Shown here piece after piece: positions 8,757-15,605 of a DNA stretch of 64,000 nt; position 1 is the stretch's first letter, and the number at the start of each line of letters is the position of its first letter. Below the pieces are notes generated by a model. That model saw only the letters and a program-made list of their open reading frames with translations, did no database searches and was not told where the DNA came from. Both the position numbers and the translations under genes were made by a program. The DNA is from Blastococcus carthaginiensis (GTDB lineage: Bacteria; Actinomycetota; Actinomycetes; Mycobacteriales; Geodermatophilaceae): NCBI RefSeq assembly GCF_030731085.1, contig NZ_JASNFN010000001.1:372001-436000 (forward strand). Direction: 5' to 3'.

Positions 8757-10007
8757 GTGCCCGACCATGCCCACCACCCGGGCACGGGGCGACGCGACCC
8801 CTTCGCCCCGCTGCTGCAGAACCCGCTGGCCGCCCTCTTCCGCGAGCACACCCGCACGGGCGTGGCCACCCACGCCGTCCCCACCGGCGGTGCCCCCCTG
8901 CCGGTGACCACTTACGCCGACGGCCGGGCGCGCATCAACCTGGGCACCGGCAACTACCTCGGGCTCGCGGGCGACCCGCGCGTCATGGAGGCGGCCGGCG
9001 CCGCCCTGCGCCGCTACGGCACCAGCGCGTCGGGCAGCCGGGTGCTCAACGGGACCACCGCCCTCCACCTGGAGCTCGAGGCCGAGCTCGCCGACCTCTA
9101 CGGCACGGAGGCGGCGGTGCTCACCTCCTCGGGCGTCAACGCCAACCTGGCGCTGCTGTCGACGGTCTGCGGCCCCGACGACGTGCTGCTCGTCGACGCC
9201 CACGTGCACGCCAGCCTGCACGCCGCTGCGGCGGCCAGCCGTGGCACGGTCGTGCGCTGGCGGCACAACGACCTGGACTCCCTCGCCGGCCGGCTGGAGC
9301 GCCTCGACCCGCGGGCGGGGGCCGTCGTCGTCGTCGACGGTGTCTACTCGATGACCGGTGAGCTCGCGCCGCTCGCCGGGATCACCGAGCTGTGCCGGCG
9401 GTACGGCGCCCGCCTCGTGGTCGACGAGGCGCACGGGCTCGGCGTCCTGGGCGCCCGTGGGCGCGGCGCAGCCGAGCAGGTGGGCGTGCTCGACCGCGTC
9501 GACGCGGTGACGGTCGCCCTCAGCAAGTCGCTGGCCAGCGTCGGCGGCGCGGTGATGACCTCTCGGGCCGCCGCCGACGGCATCCGCGCCGGCGCCATGC
9601 CCTACGTCTTCAGCGCCGCGAACGACCCGGCGTCGGTGGCCGCCGCCCTCGCCGCGCTGCGCATCCTCCGCACCGAGCCCGAGCGGCTGGCCCGGCTGCA
9701 GCACAACGGGGAGCTGCTGCGGGGGGCCCTGGCCGAGGCGGGAGCGGCGCCGGTGCCCGGCCGCGGCGCCGTCCTGGCGGTGCCGACCGGCAGCGAGGCG
9801 GTCACCGCTGCGGCGTGGGGGGCGAGCTTCGACGCCGGCGTCTACACGAACGCGGTGGCCTACCCGGCCGTGCCCCGCGGCAAGGGCGTGCTGCGGCTGA
9901 CCGTCATGGCGACGCACATCGACGCGCAGCTGCGCGAGGCCGCCGAGGTGGTCGCCGAGGCGGTGCGCTGGGCGCGGGACGGCGAGCGGGAGATGGTGCT
10001 CGCCTGA
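8757..10007 (+). CDS. PLP-dependent alpha-oxoamine synthase (AONS / serine palmitoyltransferase-like)
   Basis: This 416-residue fold-type I aminotransferase belongs to the alpha-oxoamine synthases, which condense an amino acid with an acyl thioester and release CO2. Visible motifs are LGTGNYLGLAGDP (about 61-73), GTSASGSRVLNGT (about 88-100), VDGVYSMTGELAPL (about 195-208), VDEAHGLGVLG (about 222-232) and the Schiff-base lysine in ALSKSLASVGG (about 248-258). That lysine motif resembles serine palmitoyltransferase and CqsA-like enzymes more than glycine C-acetyltransferase. No biotin, threonine-degradation or sphingolipid genes lie nearby, so the product is unknown. The GTG start has a good Shine-Dalgarno sequence buried in a hairpin. 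Confidence 0.85.
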   Translation: MPDHAHHPGTGRRDPFAPLLQNPLAALFREHTRTGVATHAVPTGGAPLPVTTYADGRARINLGTGNYLGLAGDPRVMEAAGAALRRYGTSASGSRVLNGTTALHLELEAELADLYGTEAAVLTSSGVNANLALLSTVCGPDDVLLVDAHVHASLHAAAAASRGTVVRWRHNDLDSLAGRLERLDPRAGAVVVVDGVYSMTGELAPLAGITELCRRYGARLVVDEAHGLGVLGARGRGAAEQVGVLDRVDAVTVALSKSLASVGGAVMTSRAAADGIRAGAMPYVFSAANDPASVAAALAALRILRTEPERLARLQHNGELLRGALAEAGAAPVPGRGAVLAVPTGSEAVTAAAWGASFDAGVYTNAVAYPAVPRGKGVLRLTVMATHIDAQLREAAEVVAEAVRWARDGEREMVLA

Positions 10008-10037
10008 CGCTCCGCTGCCCGCCGGGACGCCGTCGGG

Positions 10038-10043
10038 CAGGAT
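10038..10043 (+). promoter_or_regulatory. -10 box CAGGAT, leaderless promoter of gpmA
   Basis: CAGGAT plus 7 bases leads exactly to the GTG at 10051. The alternative ATG at 10042 lies inside the -10 box, so it cannot be used from this promoter. Confidence 0.5.
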
Positions 10044-10050
10044 GATCGCC

Positions 10051-10809
10051 GTGACGACCTCCACGGGAACCCTGGTGCTGCTCCGCCACGGCGAGAGCGA
10101 GTGGAACAAAGCCAACCTCTTCACCGGCTGGGTGGACGTCCCGCTCACCGAGAAGGGGCGCGAGGAGGCCGCCCGCGGCGGACGCCTGATGGCCGAGCAC
10201 GGGCTGCTGCCCGACGTCTCGCACACCTCGCTGCTGCGCCGGGCGATCATGACCGCCGAGCTGGCGCTGCACGAGGCCGACCGGCAGTGGATCCCGGTGA
10301 AGCGCTCCTGGCGGCTCAACGAGCGGCACTACGGCGCGCTGCAGGGCAAGGACAAGGCCGCCACGCTCGCCGAGTACGGCGAGGAGCAGTTCATGACCTG
10401 GCGGCGGTCCTACGACACCCCGCCGCCGCCCATCGAGCCGGGCAGCGAGTTCGCCCAGGACGGCGACGCCCGCTACTCGTTCCTGCCGCCGGAGGCGCGC
10501 CCGGCGACCGAGTGCCTCGCCGACGTCGTCGTGCGGATGCTGCCGTACTGGTACGACGCGATCGTCCCCGACCTGCGGCTCGGGCAGACCGTGCTGGTCG
10601 CCGCCCACGGCAACAGCCTGCGGGCGCTGGTGAAGCACCTCGACGGCATGGGTGACGACGAGGTGGTCGGGCTCAACATCCCGACCGGTGTGCCGCTGCG
10701 CTACGACCTCGACGACGACCTGCGGCCGGTGAAGGCCGGGGGCGAGTACCTCGACCCCGACGCCGCGGCGGCCGCCATCGAGGCGGTCAAGAACCAGGGC
10801 AAGCGCTGA
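10051..10809 (+). CDS. gpmA: 2,3-bisphosphoglycerate-dependent phosphoglycerate mutase
   Basis: This enzyme interconverts 3- and 2-phosphoglycerate in glycolysis. The 252-residue protein starts TLVLLRHGESEWNKANLFTGWVDVPL, with the phosphohistidine in RHGES (about residue 13), and has NERHYGALQGKDKA, PPPPIEPG and the second catalytic histidine in VAAHGNSLRAL (about 186). Length and motifs are typical of GpmA. The gene lies upstream of phoU/senX3-regX3 as gpm1 does in M. tuberculosis. The GTG start is chosen from the leaderless -10 box. Expression probably ends at the strong hairpins in the following gap. Confidence 0.95.
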   Translation: MTTSTGTLVLLRHGESEWNKANLFTGWVDVPLTEKGREEAARGGRLMAEHGLLPDVSHTSLLRRAIMTAELALHEADRQWIPVKRSWRLNERHYGALQGKDKAATLAEYGEEQFMTWRRSYDTPPPPIEPGSEFAQDGDARYSFLPPEARPATECLADVVVRMLPYWYDAIVPDLRLGQTVLVAAHGNSLRALVKHLDGMGDDEVVGLNIPTGVPLRYDLDDDLRPVKAGGEYLDPDAAAAAIEAVKNQGKR

Positions 10810-10841
10810 CGAGGGGGCCCGAAGGGTCCCCGAGGAAGCGC
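10803..10841 (+). terminator. two-stem hairpin after gpmA (GAA-loop member of the repeat family)
   Basis: The inner stem is 10813-10820 with 10824-10831 (8 bp, one G-T pair) and closes a GAA triloop. The outer stem 10803-10807 with 10837-10841 pairs GCGCT with AGCGC. The architecture matches the elements at 4244, 20777 and 20859. Confidence 0.55.
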
Positions 10842-10920
10842 TGGACCCGCCGGGCGGATGCGGGCCAACGGCTGACGGCTGGACCTCTCCACCGGCTGAG
10901 GCGAGCCGGGTCGAGCCGGG

Positions 10921-10966
10921 CCACCGGACATCCAGCCGCGGCGTGCCGCGGCGGGACGTCCGGTGG
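10921..10966. terminator. 21-bp hairpin between convergent gpmA and phoU
   Basis: The left arm 10921-10941 pairs with the right arm 10946-10966 with two mismatches and a CGTG loop. It is symmetric, so it could stop transcription from both sides. Confidence 0.55.
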
Positions 10967-11003
10967 TTCGGTCCGGCGGGTCCTCTCCGGGGTGCCGGGG
11001 CGG

Positions 11004-11031
11004 CCCCCCCCGGCCCCCCCCCCCCCCCCCC
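11004..11031 (+). repeat. poly-C tract: 8 C, GG, 18 C
   Basis: A homopolymer of 18 cytosines (11014-11031) is preceded by 8 cytosines (11004-11011), separated only by GG. It lies between the two copies of a 33-bp direct repeat. It could be a length-variable slippage tract or an assembly weak point. Confidence 0.7.
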
Positions 11032-11235
11032 GCGCGGGCCCGCGGCGCCACGTCCGGTGGTGCGGTCAGACGTGTCCTCTCCGCGCACCACAGGGGTCGC
11101 GCAGCACCGCTGCCGCCCGCTCCGCCGGCTGAGGCGTCCTCGACCTCCCCGCGAGGCGCGTCGGCGAGCGGGGGCGCGGAGCGTTCCCCGAGTCGTCGCA
11201 GGGAAGGGCTCACCGTCACCGGGGAACGGCTCCCG

Positions 11236-11260
11236 GCCGCGGTGCCGTCCGGAGGACGGC
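11236..11260. repeat. CCGCGGTG + GGA hairpin element, copy 2
   Basis: The stem 11244-11250 with 11254-11260 (7 bp, perfect) has a GGA loop and is preceded by CCGCGGTG. The arm sequence differs from the other copies while pairing is kept. Confidence 0.6.
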
Positions 11261-11268
11261 GGTGTCAC

Positions 11269-11294
11269 GGCCGCGGTGTCATCCGGAGGATGAC
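11269..11294. repeat. CCGCGGTG + GGA hairpin element, copy 3
   Basis: The stem 11278-11284 with 11288-11294 (7 bp, perfect) has a GGA loop. The phoU stop codon (11279-11281, minus strand) and its last codons lie inside the stem. Confidence 0.6.
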
Positions 11295-11947
11295 GAGACT
11301 GCAGAGTCGTAGCGCTCGCCGGTGACCAGGTAGCAGACCCGGCGGGCGACGCTGACCGCGTGGTCGGCGAAGCGCTCGTAGTAGCGGCCCAGCAGCGTGA
11401 TGTCGATGGCCGACTCGATGCCGTGCGGCCAGTCCTCGCTCAGCAGCTGGCGGAACAGCCCGCGGTGGATCTGGTCCATCGCATCGTCGTCGGTCTCGAG
11501 CTCCTGGGCGGCCTCGACGTCGCGCTTGGCGATGACCGTCGCGGTTTTCGTGATGAGCAGCTCCGCCACGTTGCCCGCCTCGAGGAAGGCCGGCCGCACC
11601 TCCTGCGGCACCGCGTGGTCGGGGAACCGCATGCGCGCCACCTTGGCGATGTGCGCGGCCAGGTCGCCCATCCGTTCGAGGTCGGCGACGATCCGCATGG
11701 CGGTCGTGATGGTGCGCAGGTCGCCGGCCACCGGCTGCTGCCGGGCGAGCAGCGTGAAGGTGCGCTGCTCGATGTTCTCGCGGGTGGCGTCGATCTGGTC
11801 GTCGCCGGCGATCACCAGGTCGGCCAGGGCGACATCGGCGTCCAGGAGCGCCGTCGTGGCCGTGCTCATCTGCGAGCCCACGGAGTTGGCCATCTCCACC
11901 AGGCAGGCGTTGATGTCGTCGAGTTCCTCGTGGTAGCTGTCCCGCAC
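11279..11947 (-). CDS. phoU: phosphate transport system regulator PhoU
   Basis: PhoU is a cytoplasmic negative regulator linking the Pst phosphate transporter to the phosphate-sensing histidine kinase. The 222-residue all-helical protein shows the two PhoU repeats (about 10-105 and 115-205), with TITTAMRIVADLERMGDLAAHI (near 80-101) and ESAIDITLLGRYYERFADHAVSVARRV (near 180-206), the E/DxxxD-type metal-binding helices of the family. The GTG start follows a GAGAGGAC Shine-Dalgarno. It is divergent from senX3-regX3 with a PHO-box region between, so autoregulated phosphate control is likely. The SSSSG tail is encoded in a repeat element. Confidence 0.93.
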   Translation of the reverse strand: MRDSYHEELDDINACLVEMANSVGSQMSTATTALLDADVALADLVIAGDDQIDATRENIEQRTFTLLARQQPVAGDLRTITTAMRIVADLERMGDLAAHIAKVARMRFPDHAVPQEVRPAFLEAGNVAELLITKTATVIAKRDVEAAQELETDDDAMDQIHRGLFRQLLSEDWPHGIESAIDITLLGRYYERFADHAVSVARRVCYLVTGERYDSAVSSSSG

Positions 11948-12013
11948 GGTCGTCCTCTCGTCGTGATTACCCGGCGACAGTAGGCGCGGCCGGGACCGAT
12001 CCGGCCGCTGCGG

Positions 12014-12065
12014 GGTGAACTCCGGCCCACCCGCCGGTGAACAGTGACCCGTCCGAGCGGTGAAC
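12014..12065. promoter_or_regulatory. PHO-box-like repeats for RegX3/PhoP
   Basis: GGTGAAC (reverse complement GTTCACC) occurs at 12014-12020, 12036-12042 and 12059-12065, spaced 22 and 23 bases, about two 11-bp PHO units. GTTCACC direct repeats are the known binding sites of actinobacterial PhoP and RegX3. The last unit lies 37 bases upstream of the senX3 -10 box. Confidence 0.65.
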
Positions 12066-12101
12066 CTCTCGCCGGATCATGGTGCCTCGCCGCCGCGCAC
12101 C

Positions 12102-12107
12102 TAGCAT
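12102..12107 (+). promoter_or_regulatory. -10 box TAGCAT, leaderless promoter of senX3-regX3
   Basis: TAGCAT is followed by 7 bases and the GTG at 12115. The start at 12115 is therefore preferred to the ATG at 12079, which lies upstream of the promoter. Confidence 0.6.
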
Positions 12108-12114
12108 CTGGGCC

Positions 12115-13317
12115 GTGAGTCCACTGGTCGCCCTGGTGGTCGGCCTCCTCCTGGGTGGGGTGGTGGCCGCCACCGTCATCATCCGCTCCCGCCCCGACCT
12201 GGGGCGCCACCCCCTCGACGGCGGGTCCGTCCCGCTGCCCGAGGCAGCGCTGGCGCGTCGGCTCGTGGACCTGATGGACCCCGCCCTGGTCGTGGTGGGC
12301 ATCGACGACGCCGTGCTGCTGGTCAATCCCGCGGCCCGCGCGCTGGGCATCGTCCGGGGCACCCGGCTGCTGGTGCCCGAGCTGCTCACGCTGGCCCGGG
12401 CGGTGCGCAGCGGTGGCACCCGGCGGGCCGACGTCCGGCTGCCCGGCGACCTGGTCGGCGCGGGGCCGCGGCTGGTCGGCGTGCACGGCGTGCGGCTCGA
12501 CAGCGGCGCGGGCACGCCCGCGGGGCCGATCGCGCTGGTGCTGCAGGACGTCACGGAGGCGCGGCGGGTCGAGGCCGTGCGCCGCGACTTCGTGGCGAAC
12601 GTCGGCCACGAGCTGAAGACGCCGGTGGGGGCCCTCGCCCTGCTCGCCGAGGCGATCGAGGGCGCCGCCGACGACCCGGAGGCGGTGCAGCGCTTCGCGG
12701 CGCGGATCGCCCACGAGGCCGACCGGCTGGGCCGGCTCGTGCGCGAGCTGATCGACCTCTCCCGGCTGCAGGGCGGCGAGCCGCTGCCCGAGCTGGTGCC
12801 CGTGGACGTGGACCGGGTGCTCGGCGAGGCGGTCGACCGCACGCGCACCGCCGCCCGCGCCAAGGAGCTGGAGATCGTGGTCGGCGGGCAACCGGGCCTC
12901 GTGGTGCGCGGGGTGGAGGGCCAGCTGGTCACCGCGGTCACCAACCTGCTCGCGAACGCGGTGGCCTACAGCACGGGGAAGAGCCGGGTCGCGGTCGCGG
13001 CCCGCGCGCGGTCGGGGTTCGCGGAGATCGCCGTGACCGACAGCGGCATCGGCATCCCGCGGGCCGACCGGCACCGGGTGTTCGAGCGCTTCTACCGGGT
13101 GGACCAGTCCCGCGCGAGCAGCACCGGGGGAACCGGGCTGGGGCTCGCCATCGTCAAGCACGTCGCCAGCAACCACGGTGGTTCGGTGACGGTCTGGAGC
13201 GAGGAGGGGCTGGGGTCGACCTTCACCCTGCGCATCCCGCTCGCCGGTCCCGCCGAGAACCCGGCGGCGGAGTCGTCCGCCTCCGCAACGCAGAATCGGG
13301 AGAACGAGCACCCATGA
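12115..13317 (+). CDS. senX3: phosphate-sensing histidine kinase SenX3
   Basis: This 400-residue membrane sensor kinase phosphorylates RegX3 under phosphate limitation. One N-terminal membrane helix (about 2-23) is followed by a PAS-like region (about 45-150), the HisKA dimerisation helix with the phospho-acceptor His in DFVANVGHELKTPVGAL (about residue 167), and the HATPase domain with the N box NLLANAVAYS, DSGIGIP and GGTGLGLAIVKH (about 340-351). Its position and the single-helix N-terminus match SenX3 of mycobacteria. The stop overlaps the regX3 ATG by 4 bp. PHO-box repeats upstream suggest autoregulation. Confidence 0.93.
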   Translation: MSPLVALVVGLLLGGVVAATVIIRSRPDLGRHPLDGGSVPLPEAALARRLVDLMDPALVVVGIDDAVLLVNPAARALGIVRGTRLLVPELLTLARAVRSGGTRRADVRLPGDLVGAGPRLVGVHGVRLDSGAGTPAGPIALVLQDVTEARRVEAVRRDFVANVGHELKTPVGALALLAEAIEGAADDPEAVQRFAARIAHEADRLGRLVRELIDLSRLQGGEPLPELVPVDVDRVLGEAVDRTRTAARAKELEIVVGGQPGLVVRGVEGQLVTAVTNLLANAVAYSTGKSRVAVAARARSGFAEIAVTDSGIGIPRADRHRVFERFYRVDQSRASSTGGTGLGLAIVKHVASNHGGSVTVWSEEGLGSTFTLRIPLAGPAENPAAESSASATQNRENEHP

Positions 13318-14003
13318 GCCGAGTCCTGGTCGTCGAGGACGAGGAGTCCTTCTCCGACGCACTGTCCTACATGCTGCGGCGGGAGGGGTTCGAGACCGTC
13401 GTGGCCGCCACCGGGCCCGACGCGTTGGCGGAGTTCGACCGCGGCGGGGCCGACATCGTGCTGCTCGACCTCATGCTCCCCGGCCTGCCCGGGACGGAGG
13501 TCTGCCGCATGCTCCGCGCCCGCAGCAACGTGCCGATCATCATGCTGACGGCCAAGGACGCCGAGATCGACAAGGTCGTCGGCCTCGAGCTGGGCGCCGA
13601 CGACTACGTGACCAAGCCGTACTCGGCGAGGGAGCTCGTCGCCCGCATCCGGGCGGTCCTGCGCCGCCGGGGGGAGGCGGCCGACGCCGCCCCCGCCGAG
13701 GGCGGCGTGCTGGTCGCCGGGCCGGTCCGCATGGACGTCGAGCGGCACGTGGTCGCGGTCGACGGCGAGCAGGTCGCCCTGCCGCTCAAGGAGTTCGACC
13801 TGCTGGAGTTCCTGCTCCGCAACGCCGGCCGCGTGCTCACCCGGGCCCAGCTGATCGACCGCGTGTGGGGGTCGGACTACGTGGGCGACACCAAGACCCT
13901 CGACGTCCACGTCAAGCGGCTGCGGGCCAAGCTGGAGCCCGACCCCGCGAACCCGAAGTACCTGCTCACGGTGCGGGGCCTGGGCTACAAGCTGGAGGCC
14001 TAG
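13314..14003 (+). CDS. regX3: response regulator RegX3 (OmpR/PhoB family)
   Basis: This 229-residue DNA-binding response regulator has a receiver domain (1-115) with phospho-acceptor Asp in DIVLLDLMLPGLPG (about residue 52), acidic pair VVEDEES (7-10) and Lys in VTKPYSARELVARIRAVLRR (about 100). Its winged-helix domain (about 130-228) contains LKEFDLLEFLLRNAGRVLTRAQLIDRVWG and VHVKRLRAKLE. RegX3 binds GTTCACC-type repeats of the Pho regulon in mycobacteria, and such repeats lie before senX3. ATGA overlap with senX3 shows the two are co-translated. Confidence 0.95.
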   Translation: MSRVLVVEDEESFSDALSYMLRREGFETVVAATGPDALAEFDRGGADIVLLDLMLPGLPGTEVCRMLRARSNVPIIMLTAKDAEIDKVVGLELGADDYVTKPYSARELVARIRAVLRRRGEAADAAPAEGGVLVAGPVRMDVERHVVAVDGEQVALPLKEFDLLEFLLRNAGRVLTRAQLIDRVWGSDYVGDTKTLDVHVKRLRAKLEPDPANPKYLLTVRGLGYKLEA

Positions 14004-14017
14004 GCGGACCGCCCCGG

Positions 14018-14209
14018 TCAGTCGTCCTTGAGGTCGTCGATCCTCTTGGACGCGTCGGCCTTCGAGATGTCGTCGGGGATCTCCTCGTCGGTACCCCGGG
14101 CCAGCGTCTCGAGGTAGCTCTTCTGGGCGCCGGTGGCGGGCTCGTCGCCGGTCACCCAGTCGTCCGGGTCCTTCTCGGTCGTCTGGTCGGCAGCGTTCGG
14201 TTCGCTCAT
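14018..14209 (-). CDS. DUF3072 domain protein
   Basis: This 63-residue acidic hydrophilic protein has the DUF3072 core: PATGAQKSYLETLARGTDEEIPDD followed by SKADASKRIDDL. The function of the family is unknown. It has no membrane segment or signal peptide. A TAGCAT -10 box (14217-14222, minus strand) ends 7 bases before the ATG, so it is probably leaderless and separately expressed. Its -10 box coincides with the TAG stop of the gene upstream on the same strand. Confidence 0.8.
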   Translation of the reverse strand: MSEPNAADQTTEKDPDDWVTGDEPATGAQKSYLETLARGTDEEIPDDISKADASKRIDDLKDD

Positions 14210-14219
14210 GTGTTCGATG

Positions 14220-14438
14220 CTAGGCCGGGTGCAGCTCGGGCGCCTGCCGGACGGGTGCGGCGGCGCGGGCGGCCCGCGTCGCCTCCCACCGGCGGCCGGT
14301 CGGGTAGGCGTGGACCGCGCCGCAGGCGGGGCACTCCACGTGCAGCGCGATGTGCGTCGGGTGGTTGGTGACCGACCGGATGCGCCGGTCGGCGACCAGT
14401 TCGTCGGTCCTGGTGACGGGGCACGTGATCAGCAACAT
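14220..14438 (-). CDS. small zinc-ribbon-like hypothetical protein
   Basis: This 72-residue protein begins MLLITCPVTRTDELV and has HVECPACGAVHAY (about 33-45), a Cys-x2-Cys knuckle with nearby Cys and His that suggests one bound metal ion. I recognise no named family. The ATG at 14438 is preferred over a longer frame because CAGGCT (14445-14450, minus strand) sits 6 bases upstream. The Cys/His pattern and the clean promoter make it a likely real gene of unknown role. Confidence 0.6.
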   Translation of the reverse strand: MLLITCPVTRTDELVADRRIRSVTNHPTHIALHVECPACGAVHAYPTGRRWEATRAARAAAPVRQAPELHPA

Positions 14439-14519
14439 GGGAGAAGCCTGGCGCCGGCCGCCCGCCCGCACGAGTGGCAGGAGTGACCGCTACCGCAGCG
14501 TTTCTGCCATAGTGTGCCC

Positions 14520-15605
14520 ATGGCAGAGGGACGCCCGCTCGTGGTCAGCCTCGTCGTCGGCGAGGGCCTCGTCGCCAGCTTCGGGCTGGGGGTGAGCAAC
14601 GAGGTGTTCGGCTACGAGCGCCCGGAGATCGGCCTGCCCCGCTTCGACTTCGCGCTGGTCGCCGAGCACCCGGGCGTCCTGCGCACGGACACCGGCATCG
14701 GCATCCTCGTCGAGCACGGCCTCGACCGGCTGGACCGGTCCGACATCGTGCTGGTGACCGCCTGGGAGGTGGTCGACCGGTTGCCGTCACCGGCGCTGCT
14801 GGACGCGCTCCGGCGCGCCCACGCCCGGGGCGCGATCCTGGTGAGCCACTGCACGGGCGTCTTCGCCCTGGCCGCCACCGGTCTGCTCGACGGGATGCGC
14901 GTGACCACGCACTGGCGCTACGCCGGCGAGCTCGCCGCCCGCTATCCGCAGCTCGACGTCGACCCGGCGGTGCTCTACGTCGACAACGGGCGCATCCTCA
15001 CCGGAGCGGGCACGGCGGCCGGCGTCGACGCGCTGCTGCACCTGGTCCGCCGGGAGTGGGGCGCCGCCGCGGCGAACGCGCTGGCCCGGGAGATGGTCGT
15101 CCCGCCGCACCGCGACGGCGGGCAGGCGCAGTTCATCGACGCGCCCGTCCCCGCCTGCTCCGACGACCTGCTCGGCCTGGTGCTGGAGTGGGCCGGCCAC
15201 CACCTCGCCGAGGACCTCTCCGTCGACGTCCTCGCCCGGCGGGCGCTGATGAGCCCGCGCAGCTTCGCCCGGCGGTTCAAGGCCACCACCGGCACGACGC
15301 CGCACGCCTGGCTGCTCGCGCAGCGGCTGGCGGCGGCCGAGGAGCTCCTGGAGAACAGCGACGCCCCGGTCGAGGAGATCGCCCGGCTGGTCGGGTTCGG
15401 GACGGCGGCGGGGCTCCGCGAGCAGTTCACCCGCCGGCGCGGGGTCTCCCCCCGGGCCTACCGGCAGACCTTCCGGACCGGTGCGGTGTCACGCCTCGGG
15501 GCGGCGCCGGTGCAGCTGGACGGGCACCGGCCCGGCGAGGGCGGGGCTGGCCGGGTGCGGGGCGACCAGGCCCTGGTCCAGCCGCAGCTCGGCCAGCCGG
15601 CGTAG
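14520..15605 (+). CDS. GlxA-type transcriptional regulator (DJ-1/PfpI-like domain + AraC HTH)
   Basis: This 361-residue regulator has an N-terminal DJ-1/PfpI-like glutamine amidotransferase fold (about 5-180) with ILVSHCTGVFALAATGLLDG (about 103-122, elbow Cys), typical of ligand-sensing GlxA/FtrA regulators. The C-terminal AraC DNA-binding domain (about 220-320) contains MSPRSFARRFKATTGTTPHAWL and EIARLVGFGTAAGLREQFTRRRGVSPRAYR. The ligand is unknown. The ATG at 14520 follows a CATAGT -10 box by 6 bases. The last 39 codons overlap the 3' end of the convergent Rv0495c-like gene, so the tail after about residue 325 is unlikely to be conserved. Confidence 0.85.
   Translation: MAEGRPLVVSLVVGEGLVASFGLGVSNEVFGYERPEIGLPRFDFALVAEHPGVLRTDTGIGILVEHGLDRLDRSDIVLVTAWEVVDRLPSPALLDALRRAHARGAILVSHCTGVFALAATGLLDGMRVTTHWRYAGELAARYPQLDVDPAVLYVDNGRILTGAGTAAGVDALLHLVRREWGAAAANALAREMVVPPHRDGGQAQFIDAPVPACSDDLLGLVLEWAGHHLAEDLSVDVLARRALMSPRSFARRFKATTGTTPHAWLLAQRLAAAEELLENSDAPVEEIARLVGFGTAAGLREQFTRRRGVSPRAYRQTFRTGAVSRLGAAPVQLDGHRPGEGGAGRVRGDQALVQPQLGQPA

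Larger units (their letters stand above)
10810..11278. other. 469-bp gene-free repeat-rich gap between gpmA and phoU
   Basis: No credible gene is seen. The gap contains the gpmA terminator-like element, the 21-bp hairpin, a 33-bp direct repeat (10956-10988 and 11050-11082, 29/33 identical), tracts of 8 and 18 cytosines (11004-11011, 11014-11031), and two CCGCGGTG hairpin elements at its phoU end. Confidence 0.7.

Noticed and set aside
6897..10319. 1140-codon minus-strand frame opposite the MFS, oxoamine synthase and gpmA genes
   Set aside because: Its translation is low-complexity His/Arg/Gly-rich sequence typical of the antisense of high-GC genes. The plus-strand genes have full domain motifs.
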